Positions 47,163 to 59,650 of a stretch of DNA of 64,000 bases are shown here, piece after piece. The stretch is taken from NCBI RefSeq assembly GCF_947179165.1, contig NC_077237.1, positions 16,639,523 through 16,703,522 of the forward strand, written 5' to 3'. A program made the translations under genes and the position numbers. The DNA comes from Solanum dulcamara. Its lineage: Eukaryota; Streptophyta; Magnoliopsida; Solanales; Solanaceae. Below the pieces are notes generated by a model. The model was not told where the DNA came from, made no database searches, and saw only the letters and a list, made by a program, of their open reading frames with translations. Numbering within the stretch: the first letter of the stretch is position 1; every line of letters begins with the position of its first letter.

Positions 47163-49037
47163 TGACCCCAATTCATTTATGACTTGATGGCTCTGACTGT
47201 TCAATTGTCTGGTTGTTCGTTTGGATTTTAGGCTCATTTCCCAGTTTTGGAGCTTTTGAAACTTGAAAAGTTGATTTCGGTCATAATATCAGATAAACAA
47301 CCTCATAACAGAATTTTGATAGTTCCATCAGCTCCAAAATGGCCCTATTAGGCTGGTAGCATGGTCGGCATGAGCATCGAGACTTTCGGTGAAAGTTTGG
47401 ATCATTAGGCGTATTAGCCTTTGAAATTTGGTCTAATGTTGACTTTGGTCAATATTTTTGGAAAATGTGCTTATATAAAAACTCTGATAATGCAGTTAGT
47501 TCTAAAATATTAAATTTGGTCTAGAACAACCTTTTGTTCGCTTTTCGAGACCCATTGTGAAATTTGACTAAAAATGACACTTGGGTGTGGGACTCACTTT
47601 TTATCAATATGACCTCATATGAGAATTTTAACTGTGTCATTGAGTCTGAAATATCAAATTTGGTGGGGTAGCACATCTTGTTTGCGCGCATGAGAATCTG
47701 AACGAATCTCAAGTACTTCATCGGAGACTTGGTCAATTCCAAAACACAGATGATGTTGTTGTACCAAATGTCGTCGCTAAAGCTACACTGGGTCGATAAA
47801 GCAAATAGGGACTACCTGGTCGGGTGTCGCTTAAGCGATAGGTGGTCACCAAAGTGAGCCCCCGCTAAAGCGATAGGGTCCTCGCTTTAGCGAGGCCCAC
47901 CTCTTTGAGGTGGTTTCTTAAGCGACCTTCAGGGTCGCAAAAGTGGGATTATTTTAGTTCTGAAATTCAGTTATTTCTCCAAAATTAAACTCTCTTGTCT
48001 CTCTCATTTCTTAGAAGAATTTGTGATTCAAAGGCTAAAGTGTGGTAATTGTTGGAAGATAGCATAGGAGTGTTTGGGATTTAGAGGGGAGGCTTTGTTT
48101 AAGGTAAAATCGAGCCTATACCTGCAGTCTTGGTTGTTAGTTGAGCTTAATTGAGGGATTTTGCATGCTTTGATTTTTTGCTATTTCGAGCCCCGAATTG
48201 TATTTCATTTTGGTAGATAAGTTCGGGTGGTAAATGAAATATTTTTACGGAGTTAATTTCGGAATTATCAGAGCGTTTTCCACATTCTAATTTTTTACTC
48301 CAAAATTAGTCTGTCTCCATTTTAAGTAATTTTATTTCAAAATGACTATATTGACGGTGCGTACCTATTTTTGATAGCGTGGAAGCGTTCAAAGGCCTTT
48401 TAGAAAGGGAAAACTCCGGTTCTATGATTTTGGAGTGCGCGTGACTGGCCTACGGGTAGGCTACGACTTGCCTTTTCCTAGACTGAACTTGATTATGTGA
48501 TAGCATGAGAATTTTATAGAATTTGGGTTGGTTAGGTGATCGAGTATTCTTGTTAGTGTAGAATTCATGTTTTAGACCTTTCTGGGTAGAACCGAGTACT
48601 TTTGAGCATGTTGTTGTCTCTTGATCATTCATACCTTGTGGCCTTATTTATTACTATTTTCTATTGATATGTAGCATGTTGGCCTTAATCTAGGCTTAGA
48701 TTAGTGTTGCCATAAACTTGCAATGATTAGAGCCATTAGGCCTTGCTTTTACTCTGACGTCAATTTGAATAGCTTAGCTCCCTATGGATTGGAGTAGCAG
48801 ACTTGGGCCTGGTAGTTTGAGCCTTCAATTAGGCATTGCCTTAGCTTGACGACCTTCTACCTTTTTTTCCTCCTCTTTTCAACTTGTTTGTGGAAGATTT
48901 GAGCTTTTGGGCCTCATTTGAGCTTTTGATCATCCATACCTAGTGGTCTTGTTTATTACTATTTTCTATTGATATGTAGCATGTTGGCCTTAGTCTAGGA
49001 TTAGTCTATGTTGCCATAGACTTGCAATAATTAGAGA
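47163..49037 (+). mobile_element. Old LTR (copy C), first part
   Basis: It starts TGACCCCAATTC and aligns with copy A and solo LTR B (TTTTGGAGCTTTT, GTTGACTTTGGTCAA, TTTGGTCTAGAACAACC). The palindrome cluster lies at 47766-47950 (GTCGCTTAAGCGAT, CCGCTAAAGCGA, CTCGCTTTAGCGAGG). It is split by the complete chromovirus and resumes at 58438. A 305-bp direct duplication begins at 48621. Confidence 0.68.
48621..49037 (+). repeat. 305-bp direct duplication inside LTR copy C
   Basis: Copy 1 starts TTGATCATTCATACC at 48621 and copy 2 TTGATCATCCATACC at 48926. Copy 2 is cut at 49042 by the chromovirus and continues at 58438 with GGCCTTACTTTTACTCTG, matching 48742 in copy 1. Confidence 0.8.
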
Positions 49038-49042
49038 AATCA

Positions 49043-51196
49043 TGTCACGCCCCGAGAGGGTACCCTAGGCATGGCCGGCACTCAGAAACCATTTCTGGCT
49101 TCCGAGAGAACCACTTGGTCTCATTTCTTATTTATTCATCAGCGGAAGACTTAAGAATACTAATGTGGGCTTGTCATAATCAAAGGAAAAATAGATAATT
49201 CTTATAAGAAGTAGTTTCTAAGGAGAACTACTCTGATTACATCATCAGACTCTATCTATGAAGCCTCTAATACTCTTAGAAGGTGCCAATGACATGTCCA
49301 TGGCTACCTCAAAAGAAACATCACACTCAACAATAATAAAAGGATAAGGAGTTCCTTCGAATACAAGAAGGACTCACCAAATAGTCGAAAAGAAATGATC
49401 TTCAACGATGCGCCTGTTGAGGATCTCTAATACCTGTATCTGCATCATAAAACGATGCAGGTCGAATGACGTCAGTACGTGGAATATACGAGTATGTAAA
49501 ATGGCAGGAAGGTAAGGATAGATATCAAGATACTCCTCTCAATAAAACTCAGCTCAGAACTCAACATCATCTCAACATCAATATGTAATGCAAGTTTAAA
49601 ATATAATAATAAAAATAATAGTAATAAGAATTGCTTACTCAGTTGGGAGTTTCTCTAACCGACAACCATCACTTATGAGCTAGCGATGATACAACGAAGC
49701 GATGTCGTTGCCACATCCATCCAATACCTTGCCAGGGTAAAGGACATCACCATCTTGGATCCACTCATCAAAGTCCTCTTTTTGGGACTTAAGAGGCATA
49801 GCCTCCATCCTACGCTGGCTATGTAGTTCTGGGGTTTGAGTCAATTAAACTCTTACCCAACTCGGTGCTCAATACTACTCCCAAAATATGTGCTCATATT
49901 AAACTCATCATCTAGTCTCATTGGACTTTAATTTAAATCATCAAACTCATCTCATTTTATGTTCATCAATCATTATACTTCCAAAAATATCATTTACATC
50001 TCATCAAAACATCTTACTCAAAATATCATTTGCTCAAATTCATTCAAACTCAACTCTTTTGCTCTTTCAAAACTCAATAAAATACATATATAGTATTAAT
50101 TCATATAACTTTTTCTTTATCAATGAAAATAATAAAAAGCCAACATCTTTACTCAGAACATGTATAAAAATATTCATGAACATCAAATCAATTAGGATTC
50201 ATGGGAAAGTAGCCATGAACAATAATTCAATAATATGAGAGATAACAATAATAATAATATTAATGCATAAATATATCCAACTCAATAGAAGAAGAATTAT
50301 TTCATTTAGAATTCAAAATTTGGATAAAATTCAACTATAATTCAATTATAATGAATTTAAATATTGGGCGCATGGACGAACTCAATCCAATGCTATGAAA
50401 GCCTTACATACCTTAAATCCGAAGGTTTACTCCGAATTGGAACACTCTTGGACCCCTAGCCTTTTCTTCTCGCCGGAGCATTTTGTGTACTACCCGGAGT
50501 ATAAGAATAATCGGAGTAGTATTTTTATACTACTAAAACTAAAACTATATTTGAGAAGAAGTATATAGAGAGAAGAAATGCTTAAGAAAGCTTGATGAAT
50601 AAAATGAGGAAATAAGGTGGGTATTTATAGGTGGGAAAGAGTGACCTAACAATAAATAAAATAATTATAAAGAAAAATCTGAAAATTTAATGGAATATAT
50701 TGATGTCATGGATGATGTTAAATGGAGGACAATTTATGTCATGCATGATGTCAAATGTATCTAGATGTTTCCATGGTAGGTAAGATGAGTTCTTTTTAAC
50801 AGAATACTCTTTTTCGAAGCTGCGTTTGAATAAGATAAATTCCTTATTAGGATTTGGTGTCTTCATAAGAATTGTATATATGGAAGTCTAGTTTCATATC
50901 GTTCAATAATAAACCAATTTGGAGCAACCTATAGTGAGATATGAATTTGCTTCTATAAACACTCAATTCCGTCACAGTACTATATCTTGCAAAGATTAAT
51001 TTATTTGACCTACTAATACTCCGAATATTAAGATATGTTCTTCATGAAAGTTGTAGGTAAGGATGTTGTGGTTACCCAGAAATTTGAATCACCTAATTTG
51101 GACTAACCTATGAAAAGTTATGCCCAAAATACAGATGCTGTATTATTTTCGTCGAGAATTGAAATACCGACATACAACATTTTAGGGGTTGTTACA
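49043..51196 (-). mobile_element. 3' LTR of the complete chromovirus
   Basis: A 2154-bp LTR running TGTCACGCC..GTTACA on the plus strand, with its sense start at 51196. It is the same length as the 5' LTR with substitutions only. In sense direction it has CTATAAATACCC (TATA box, 50622-50629). The frame at 49921-50238 recurs at 57157-57474 only because both lie in the LTR. Confidence 0.95.
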
Positions 51197-51212
51197 ATAT
51201 CTCCCCCTTGGG
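51197..51212 (-). promoter_or_regulatory. Polypurine tract
   Basis: The minus strand reads CCCAAGGGGGAGATAT directly before the 3' LTR, the usual place and composition of the plus-strand primer in reverse transcription. Confidence 0.85.
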
Positions 51213-51337
51213 ATCATTCGTCCTCGAATGAAGGTGAAAATAGGAGACATAAAGAATGAATATCATCAATACATCAATTTCTCAAAAACTCTGATACTCA
51301 AATGGTCAATGATTCAAACTCAAGAATAAACATCGAC

Positions 51338-51562
51338 TCAAAGGTAGAAGTAAGGAATATTACCTTCAATATCATCATCAGAAGGCATAAATAGATGAGG
51401 ATAGTTAGCCTTCATATCTTCTTCAGCTTCCCATGTAGCCTCTTCAACAAATTGATTTCGCCATAGGACTTTGACAGATGCCACTTCCTTAGTTCTTAAT
51501 TTGCGAACCTGACGATCAAGAATTTGAACTGGAATTTCTTCATAACTCAAACTCTCTTTCAC
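51338..51562 (-). pseudogene. Chromovirus chromodomain
   Basis: The 74-residue end of the polyprotein reads MKESLSYEEIPVQILDRQV, RKLRTKEVASVKVLW and VEEATWEAEEDM. The aromatic and acidic positions of a chromodomain (VLW, ATWE) are present, so it may once have steered integration to marked chromatin. It is separated from the integrase by the TGA at 51590-51592 but is in the same frame. It ends about 125 bases before the polypurine tract. Confidence 0.88.
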
Positions 51563-51589
51563 CCCAATGCTCTCAGCTGGGACAACAAG

Positions 51590-52369
51590 TCAATGATCTC
51601 CCAAACACTTGTTAAGCATAGAGATGTGAAACACGGGATGAATAGCAGCTAATTCTGGAGGCAACTCCAATTCATAGGCTACGTTACCTACCCTCCTCAT
51701 AATCTGATAAGGACCAATGTAGCGGGGACTAAGCTTCCCTTTCTTTCCAAATCTCATCACACCCTTCATGGGTGAAACTTTCAAGTATACCCAACCGTAC
51801 ACTTCGAACTCCAAATCTCTTCTTCTAACATCAGTGTAGGATTTCTGGCGACTTTGAGCAGTCCTCAACCTCTCTTGTATGGTTTTCACCTTCTCCATAG
51901 CTTGGTGAACCAAGTCTGGTCCAATCAACTCAGCTTCACCAACTTCAAACCAACCAATTGGTGATCTGCATTTCCTCCCATACAGAGCTTCATAAGGAGC
52001 TATTTGAATACTCGAATGGAAACTATTATTGTATGCAAACTCAATAAGAGGTAAATGATCATCCCAATTACCTTTGAAGTCAATGACACAGACTCTTAAC
52101 ATATCCTCCAAAGTCTGTATCGTATGCTCTGCCTGGCCATCTGTTTGCGGATGAAAAGCAGTACTAAGGTTCACTCTTGAACCCAAGCCCTTCTGAAATG
52201 ACTTCCAAAACTGAGCAGTAAATTGAGCTCCCCTATCAGAGATGATAGACAAAGGAACTCCATGCAGTCTAACAATCTTTCTAAGATACAGTTTGGCATA
52301 ATCCTCTGCAGTGTTCGTAGTCTTAACCGGCAAGAAATGGGCCGATTTAGTCATCCTTTCCACAATCAC
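51590..52369 (-). pseudogene. Chromovirus integrase core and C-terminal domain
   Basis: This 259-residue stretch contains SIISDRGAQF with catalytic Asp45 and DGQAEHTIQTLED with catalytic Glu81; the first catalytic Asp is in the preceding segment. Then come PYEALYGRKCRSPIGWFE, KGKLSPRYIGPY (the GPY motif) and HPVFHISML. It inserts the cDNA into the chromosome. It is cut off upstream by a TAG at 52385-52387, where relatives are expected to have Gln (CAG), and downstream by TGA at 51590-51592. All three pieces share one frame. Confidence 0.92.
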
Positions 52370-52384
52370 CCAAATAGAGTCATG

Positions 52385-52798
52385 CTATTTGCGGGTTCGT
52401 GGTAAACCGGTAATGAAGTCCATATTGATCATTTCCCACTTCCATTCCAGGATCTCTATATTCTGAGCCACTCCACAAGGCCTTTGGTGCTCAACTTTAA
52501 CTTGTTGGCAATTCGGGCACTTGGACACAAACTCTGCTATATCTCTCTTCATTCCACTCCACCAGTATACTTCTCTCAAGTCATGATACATCTTTGTTGA
52601 ACCTGGATGGATGGAATACTTAGAATTATGGGCTTCTTTCATAATTCTCTCCCTAACACCATCAACACTTGGAACACATAATCTTTCTTGATATCTCAAC
52701 ACTCCATCTCCCCCTTTGGTAAAAGCCATTACCTTCTGCTTGTGAACCTCATCCTTCAGTTGAAGAAGAATGAGATCCTGATCTTGCTTTTCTTTCAC
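52385..52798 (-). pseudogene. Integrase zinc-binding (HHCC) domain and start of core
   Basis: A segment of 137 residues. His57, His64, Cys94 and Cys97 (CPNCQQVKVEHQ) form the zinc-binding domain, and WKWEMINMDFITGLP contains the first catalytic Asp (127). It continues the same frame after the TAA at 52829-52831 and ends at TAG 52385-52387. Confidence 0.9.
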
Positions 52799-52828
52799 CT
52801 CTGCAACTAGAGATGATTCAGCTCCATT

Positions 52829-55800
52829 TTATACTATTGTACCACCCTCACTAGAGTCAATAAGTTGAACTCCCAAACGCGCAAGTCTATGCACTTCCTT
52901 TGCCAACTCCTTCTTTTCCTCTTCCACATGGGTTGTAATCCCCATAGATAACCTGCTAAGAGCATCAGCAACTACATTTGCTTTACCTGGGTGGTAGAGA
53001 ATGCTCATGTCATAATCCTTGAGCAACTCTAGCCATCTCCTCTGCCTCAAATTCAGCTCCTTCTGGCTGAATACATACTGTAAGCTCTTATGGTCTGTGA
53101 ACACATTCACATGTACACCATAAAGATAGTGATGCCAGATCTTAAGAGCAAATACCACAGCTGCCAACTCAAGGTCATGAGTGGGGTAGTTTCTCTCATG
53201 AGTCTTAAGCTGCCTGGAGGCATAGGCAATGACCTTACCTTTCTGCATCAATACACATCCCAACCCAACTCTTGAAGCATCACAATAGATTAAAAAACCA
53301 TCCGTTCCTTCGGGTAGGGATAGTATTAGAGCAATAGTCAATCTAGCTTTCAACTCTTGAAAAATTTTCTCACAAGCATCAGACCATTGGAACTTAGCCT
53401 TCTTCTGAGTCAGCTTAGTCAATGGTGAGGATATGGATGAAAATCCCTCAACAAACCTCTTGTAGTAACCAGCCAAACCTAAGAAACTCCTTATGTCGGT
53501 TGGAGAGGTGGGTCGGGGCCAGTTCTTAACTGCCTCAATCTTTTGAGTATCAACTTGGATTCCATCCCCAGATATAATATGGCCTAGGAATGCTACAGAC
53601 TCAAGCCAAAACTCACACTTTGAAAACTTAGCATACAACTCCTCCTTAAGAGTTTGAAGGACAATCCTAAGGTGATTAGCATGCTCACTCTTACTTCTAG
53701 AGTAGACCAAAATATCATCGATGAAGACAATTACAAACGTATCTAGGTATGGCTTGAATACTCGGTTCATGAGGTCCATAAAAGCTGCTGGAGTATTTGT
53801 CAATCCAAAGGACATAACAAGAAACTCAAAATGACCATAGCGGGTTCGAAAAGCCGTCTTTAGGATGTCACATTCTCTCACTTTCAACTGGTGATAGCCT
53901 GATCTGAGGTCTATCTTAGAGAAGCATGTGGCACCCTGAAGTTGGTCAAATAAATCATCTATTCTGGGGAGAGGGTACTTGTTTTTAATGGTGACCTTGT
54001 TTAGTTGTCGGTAATCAATGCACATTCTAAGGGACCCATCTTTCTTTCGCACGAATAGGACAGGAGCGCCCCAAGGTGAGACACTTGGCCTAATAAATCC
54101 CTTATCTAGGAGGTCTTTCAGTTGTTCTTTCAACTCTTTCAACTCAGCAGGAGCCATCCTATAAGGAGGAATGGAGATAGGTTGTGTATCAGGAAGGACA
54201 TCAATACCAAAGTCTATCTCTCTATCAGGAGGGATTCCGGGTAGATCCTCAGGAAAGACTTCAGGAAACTCATTCACAATGGGAACTGACTCAAGAGATG
54301 GAGTCTGATCATTAATATTTTTGACTCGGACTATATGATATATACATCCCTTAGAGATTAATTTTCTGGCCTTAAGGTAGGAAATAAATTTACCCCTAAG
54401 CACTACAGAATTCCCCTTCCACTCTAAGATAGGCTCGTTTGGAAATTGAAACTTGACAATTCGGGTCCTACAATCAACTGAAGCATAACAAGAATAAAGC
54501 CAGTCCATACTAAGAATCACATCAAAATCAACCATGTCCAACTCAACTAAGTCAGCCATGGTATCCCTATGATAGATTGACACAGTACAATTTCTATAGA
54601 CCCTCTCAGTTAAGATAGAATCACCAACAGGAGTAGACACACTGAAAGGCTCAAGAAGACACTCAGGAAGGATCTCAAATTTACTAGCCAAGTAAGGAGT
54701 CACAAAAGATAATGTAGCACCCGGATCAAGTAATGCATACACATCAAAAGAAAGGACTCGGAGCATACCAGTAACAACATCGGGTGCATTCTCTTGGTCT
54801 TGGCGACTACCCATAGCATACAGATGGTTGGTTCCCCCACCTGCACTTGAAGCTGCACCTCTATGATTACCTCTATTCTGTGGAGCTGCAGAAGAAAACT
54901 GAGCTCTACTACTTCCATCTCCCTGCCTCTTTGAAGGACACTCATTCTGGAAGTGGCCTGTCTTTCCACATCCGTAGCAAGCATTGGTGCCCACACGACA
55001 CTCTCCCAAATGGAGCCTCCCACATCTAGCACATGGTGGTTTCCCTCTAGAACCTTGAGCCATACTTAATTGAGACTGAGAACCTTGAGATCGAAAGTTT
55101 TGGTGACTTAGCGATCTCTGATCATACCTGGTATTAGGTGTAAAAGCATTTGTTGGGGAAGGTGCATAATTGGAAGACCTTTTCTGAAAGAAAGATTTGT
55201 TACCCTTCCCTTGCTTCTTCTCATTCTCATGCCCAGCAGACTTAGCCTTGTTGCTTAGGTGTTCCTCTCGGTCCTTTTTCTTGTCATCCTCAACCTGCTG
55301 AGCATACACCATCAATCTAGAAAAATCCATATCAGAAATCATTAGCATTGCCTTACATTCTTTCTTTACATGTTTGCCTAGGCCAGAGACAAACTTCCTC
55401 ATCTTAGACCTCATATGAGGAATCATTTTTGGGGCATATTTGGATAATTGAATAAACTTCAAACTATACTCTTTCACAGTCATACTCTCTTGCTTTAGGT
55501 TCATAAACTCCTCAATTTTTGCTTCACGTAGCTCTTGGGGAAAGAAGTTATCAAGAAATGCTCTTTCAAACTCATCCCAAAGAGCAGGCTCTGCATCCTC
55601 ACCTCTACTTACTTCCCACTGGTTATACCAGACATTTGCCACATCCTTGAGTTGATAAGACACCAACTCAACCCCCTCGATCTCTGTAGCATGCATCGCT
55701 TTTAGTATCTTCCACATCTCATCAATGAAATTTTGGGGGTCTTCATCAACGTTGGAACCCGTGAAGATCGGCGGATTCATTCTCAGAAAATCTCTAATCC

Positions 55801-55888
55801 TCGTGGCAGCAGACGGCTCTTGATAACTAGATCTAGGAGTTGGTGAACTTTGGCTACTATTTCGAGCAGCCACCAACTGGGTGAGCAT
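52829..55888 (-). pseudogene. Gag-protease-reverse transcriptase-RNase H polyprotein
   Basis: An uninterrupted 1019-residue frame. Gag capsid is at about 45-160 ([27 protein letters not shown]). Two zinc-binding motifs follow: [12 protein letters not shown] (286-297) and the knuckle [14 protein letters not shown] (304-317). Protease is at about 365-465 with [11 protein letters not shown], where DPGA replaces the usual D(S/T)G. Reverse transcriptase is at 590-760 with [12 protein letters not shown] (Asp660) and FIDDILVYS (Asp724, Asp725). RNase H is at 865-980 with Asp870, Glu907, Asp932 and Asp975. All polymerase and RNase H catalytic residues look intact. The frame ends at TAA 52829-52831, probably from CAA. 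Its first Met is not the true start: gag begins about 110 bases upstream. Confidence 0.95.
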
Positions 55889-55998
55889 AGCAATCGCTCC
55901 TCAAAAATCTTCCTCAGAAATAGGAGTGGCTGAACAGTAGGTACTTGGGGTACCTCAGTAGACCTTGCAGGTCGGCCCCTAGTTCTCCGTGGAGGCAT
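55889..55998 (-). pseudogene. Gag N-terminus, frameshifted
   Basis: MPPRRTRGRPARSTEVPQ starts at 55998, the usual beginning of this gag group as I recall it. To join the main frame, a shift is needed near 55930-55950 (VQP to TPISEEDF). An in-frame TGA at 55901-55903, likely from CGA Arg, then precedes [10 protein letters not shown]. So both a frameshift and a stop disable gag. Confidence 0.8.
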
Positions 55999-56262
55999 CA
56001 CTGACTGTGGAACCTTAGTGCTGGCAGCGTTCCTCTGACTAGCTAAACATTTATGAGGCATGTCTGAAACGTGTAAACGCACGAATTAGAAAGAAAGATT
56101 TTATAGAGTTAAACTCTATCGTACGAACTCAGATTATGAAAGAAGTGAAATAATTCCTAATGTCCTATAGCTTCCTGATTATAAGTGTGGTGCACGACAC
56201 ACCTATAAACAAGACTCTACTAGACACGGCTTCATAGACACCCTAGGACTCTTGAACTCTGT

Positions 56263-56274
56263 GCTCTGATACCA
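56263..56274 (-). promoter_or_regulatory. Primer binding site for initiator Met tRNA
   Basis: Plus-strand GCTCTGATACCA is the exact reverse complement of TGGTATCAGAGC. It is four bases from the 5' LTR edge at 56279. Confidence 0.93.
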
Positions 56275-56278
56275 AGTT

Positions 56279-58432
56279 TGTCATGCCCCGAGAGGGTACC
56301 CTAGGCGTGGCCGGCACTCAGAAACCATTTCTGGCTTCCGATAGAACCACTTGGTCTCATTTCTTATTTATTCATCAGCAGAAGACTTAAGAATACTAAT
56401 GTGGGCTTGTCATAATCAAAGGAAAAATAGATAATTCTTATAAGAAGTAGTTTCTAAGGAGAACTACTCCGATTACATCATCAGACTCTGTCTATGAAGC
56501 CTCTAATACTCTTAGAAGGTGCCAATGACATGTCCATGGCTACCTCAAAAGAAACATCACACTCAACAATAATAAAAGGATAAGGAGTTCCTTCGAATAC
56601 AAGAAGGACTCACCAAATAGTCGAAAAGAAATGATCTTCAACGATGTGCCTGTTGAGGATCTCTAATACCTGTATCTGCATCATAAAACGATGCAGGTCG
56701 AATGACGTCAGTACGTGGAATGTACGAGTATGTAAAATGGCAGGAAGGTAAGGACAGATATCAAGATACTCCTCTCAATAAAACTCAGCTCAGAACTCAA
56801 CATCATCTCAACATCAATATGTAATGCAAGTTTAAAATATAATAATAAAAATAATAGTAATAAGAATTGCTTACTCAGTTGGGAGTTTCTCTAACCGACA
56901 ACCATCACTTATGAGCTAGCAATGATACAATGAAGCGATGTCGTTGCCACATCCATCCAATACCTTGCCAGGGTAAAGGACATCACCATCTTGGATCCAC
57001 TCATCAAAGTCCTCTTTTTGGGACTTAAGAGGCATAGCCTCCATCCTACGCTGGCTACGTAGTTCTGGGGTTTGAGTCAATTAAACTCTTACCCAACTCG
57101 GTGCTCAATACTACTCCCAAAATATGTGCTCATATTAAACTCATCATCTAGTCTCATTGGACTTTAATTTAAATCATCAAACTCATCTCATTTTATGTTC
57201 ATCAATCATTATACTTCCAAAAATATCATTTACATCTCATCAAAACATCTTACTCAAAATATCATTTGCTCAAATTCATTCAAACTCAACTCTTTTGCTC
57301 TTTCAAAACTCAATAAAATACATATATAGTATTAATTCATATAACTTTCTCTTTATCAATGAAAATAATAAAAAGCCAACATCTTTACTCAAAACATGTA
57401 TAAAAATATTCATGAACATCAAATCAATTAGGATTCATGGGAAAGTAGCCATGAACAATAATTCAATAATATGAGAGATAACAATAATAATAATATTAAT
57501 GCATAAATATATCCAACTCAATAGAAGAAGAATTATTTCATTTAGAATTCAAAATTTGGATAAAATTCAACTATAATTCAATTATAATGAATTTAAATAT
57601 TGGGCGCATGGACGAACTCAATCCAATGCTATGAAAGCCTTACATACCTTAAATCCGAAGGTTTACTCCGAATTGGAACACTCTTGGACCCCTAGCCTTT
57701 TCTTCTCGTCGGAGCGTTTTGTGTACTACCCGGAGTATAAGAATAATCGGAGTAGTATTTTTATACTACTAAAACTAAAACTATATTTGAGAAGAAGTAT
57801 ATAGAGAGAAGAAATGCTTAAGAAAGCTTGATGAATAAAATGAGGAAATAAGGTGGGTATTTATAGGTGGGAAAGAGTGACCTAACAATAAATAAAATAA
57901 TTATAAAGAAAAATCTGAAAATTTAATGGAATATATTGATGTCATGGATGATGTTAAATGGAGGACAATTTATGTCATGCATGATGTCAAATGTATCTAG
58001 ATGTTTCCATGGTAGGTAAGATGAGTTCTTTTTAACAGAATACTCTTTTTCGAAGCTGCGTTTGAATAAGATAAATTCCTTATTAGGATTTGGTGTCTTC
58101 ATAAGAATTGTAGATATGGAAGTCTAGTTTCATATCGTTCAATAATAAACCAATTTGGAGCAACCTACAGTGAGATATGAATTTTCTTCTATAAACACTC
58201 AATTCCGTCACAGTACTATATCTTGCAAAGATTAATTTATTTGACCTACTTATACTCCGAATATTAAGATATGTTCTTCATGAAAGTTGTAGGTAAGGAT
58301 GTTGTGGTTACCTATAAATTTGAATCACCTAATTTGGACCAACCTATGAAAAGTTATGCCCAAAATACAGATGTTGTATTATTTTCGTCGAGAATTGAAA
58401 TACTGACATACAACATTTTAGGGGTTGTTACA
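56279..58432 (-). mobile_element. 5' LTR of the complete chromovirus
   Basis: A 2154-bp LTR running TGTCATGCC..GTTACA on the plus strand. It serves as the promoter copy. Differences from the other LTR are mostly C/T or A/G, with no insertions or deletions apparent. Confidence 0.95.
57859..57866 (-). promoter_or_regulatory. TATA box of the 5' LTR
   Basis: The minus strand reads CCTATAAATACCC about 570 bases into the LTR, placing the U3/R border shortly after. The same box is kept in the solo LTR at 60880-60887. Confidence 0.7.
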
Positions 58433-58437
58433 AATCA

Positions 58438-59650
58438 GGCCTTACTTTTACTCTGACGTCAATTCGAATAGCTTAGCTCACTGTGGATTGGAATAACAGA
58501 CTTGGGCCTGGTAGTAGCCTTCGATTAGGCGTTGCCTTAGCATAATGACCTTCTACCCTCTTTCCCTTCTCTTTTCAGCTTGTTTGTGGATGATTTGAGC
58601 TTTTGGGCCTCATTTGGCAATTCAGATTGAGTATGGGTCAAGCTTGGAGTACTGAAGTGATTAGTTAAGAGAGGACGTCTATCCACGGTGGTTTCATAAT
58701 GACATGGTATTATTCGTTAGCCGCTATCATTGCAGATTCAAGGTTTGGTCATGCTGCCCATTTATCCTCTATAGAGATGACTTATTTGATCATGGACTCT
58801 TGCTCATTTGAGACACATCTGCAATTCGAGGTTCAGGCGCTGGACTTCTTAGTTGGGCCCTCCATATTGATTATTTGGAGATTACTACTGATTTGCCCCT
58901 TTTAGATTCATCTGCGGTTGGGCTTCTTGGCTGGGTTGTTACTATTAGATACTATTGATTACTAGGAGGCTAACTGCAGTTCAAGGTCCGAGCTATGATT
59001 TTCTGGCTCTAGACTCATTGTTTCTCATTCTCAGTAGTTTTAGCAATTCTGTGTATCCGTAGGGCTTATGGAGGCCTGCTCAGGTTTTTATTTAAACTTG
59101 TGCATGAGTGTACCGTCTAAACTTATGGGGGTCTAATTAGGTTTATATAGTTGTATTTCATTCCTTTAGTTCCTTACACTCGTGTGCATCTTCTTATTTT
59201 CTATCTCATTCAGTTATTTATCTCAGATTCTATCTTTTCTTATTGCTTTTACTTGTCAAGATCAGTCTGTCTATGATGCCTACTAGGTACCTTTTGTTTT
59301 GGTGCTCATACTACTCTCTCCATCTATTTTTGTGATGCAGGTCCGAGCACCAGTTACCAGCACTGATTCGCGCCAATTGCAGTTTGCACCAGAGATGAGG
59401 GTGAGCACATGACATTTTGGGATCTTCATGTCTCCATCTGTACATATTTGACCTTCTTTTTGCTTTTTGAGACAGTCTTTGTTTCTGTGGTCCACTTTTG
59501 AGACTTGTATCAATATTTTATAGTATCTTTGTACTTGTGACTTCCAGATTCTGAGAAGATCTTATATTTTGATGTATATATAGTTATTCATTGTGCTTCC
59601 GCTTACTCCTGTTGTTCATGTTATTGTTCTAGTATTTGTTTAGTTTCTAC
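58438..59650 (+). mobile_element. Old LTR (copy C), second part
   Basis: It continues the second 305-bp copy, then has CAGTCTGTCTATGATGCCTA and GGTGCTCATACTACTCT, which match 4548-4605 in solo LTR B. The end near 59650 is not sharp and no GTGACA terminus was recognised. Confidence 0.6.

Larger units (their letters stand above)
49038..58437 (-). mobile_element. Complete Ty3/gypsy chromovirus (Tekay/Del-like) with target duplication
   Basis: The 9390-bp element (49043-58432) is bounded by the exact 5-bp duplication AATCA (49038-49042, 58433-58437). It reads on the minus strand: 5' LTR, primer site, gag, protease, reverse transcriptase, RNase H, zinc-binding domain, integrase, chromodomain, polypurine tract, 3' LTR. 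This order with a terminal chromodomain and initiator-Met primer is that of plant chromoviruses; gag and chromodomain wording suggest the Tekay/Del group. The LTRs have equal length and differ at about 25 sites by hand count (1.2%), so insertion is fairly recent. The coding frame is broken five times. Confidence 0.95.

Noticed and set aside
49921..50238. 105-residue frame that recurs almost unchanged at 57157-57474
   Set aside because: Both copies lie in the two LTRs of the chromovirus. Conservation reflects recent LTR identity, and a related antisense frame in the solo LTR at 61278 is similarly non-coding.
54700..55032. 110-residue minus-strand frame inside gag-pol
   Set aside because: It is an out-of-frame reading of the polyprotein gene, whose main frame holds the zinc knuckle and protease motifs.
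56263..56274. tRNA-like sequence GCTCTGATACCA
   Set aside because: Only the 3' 12 bases of an initiator Met tRNA are present, in reverse, next to an LTR. It is a primer binding site, not a tRNA gene.
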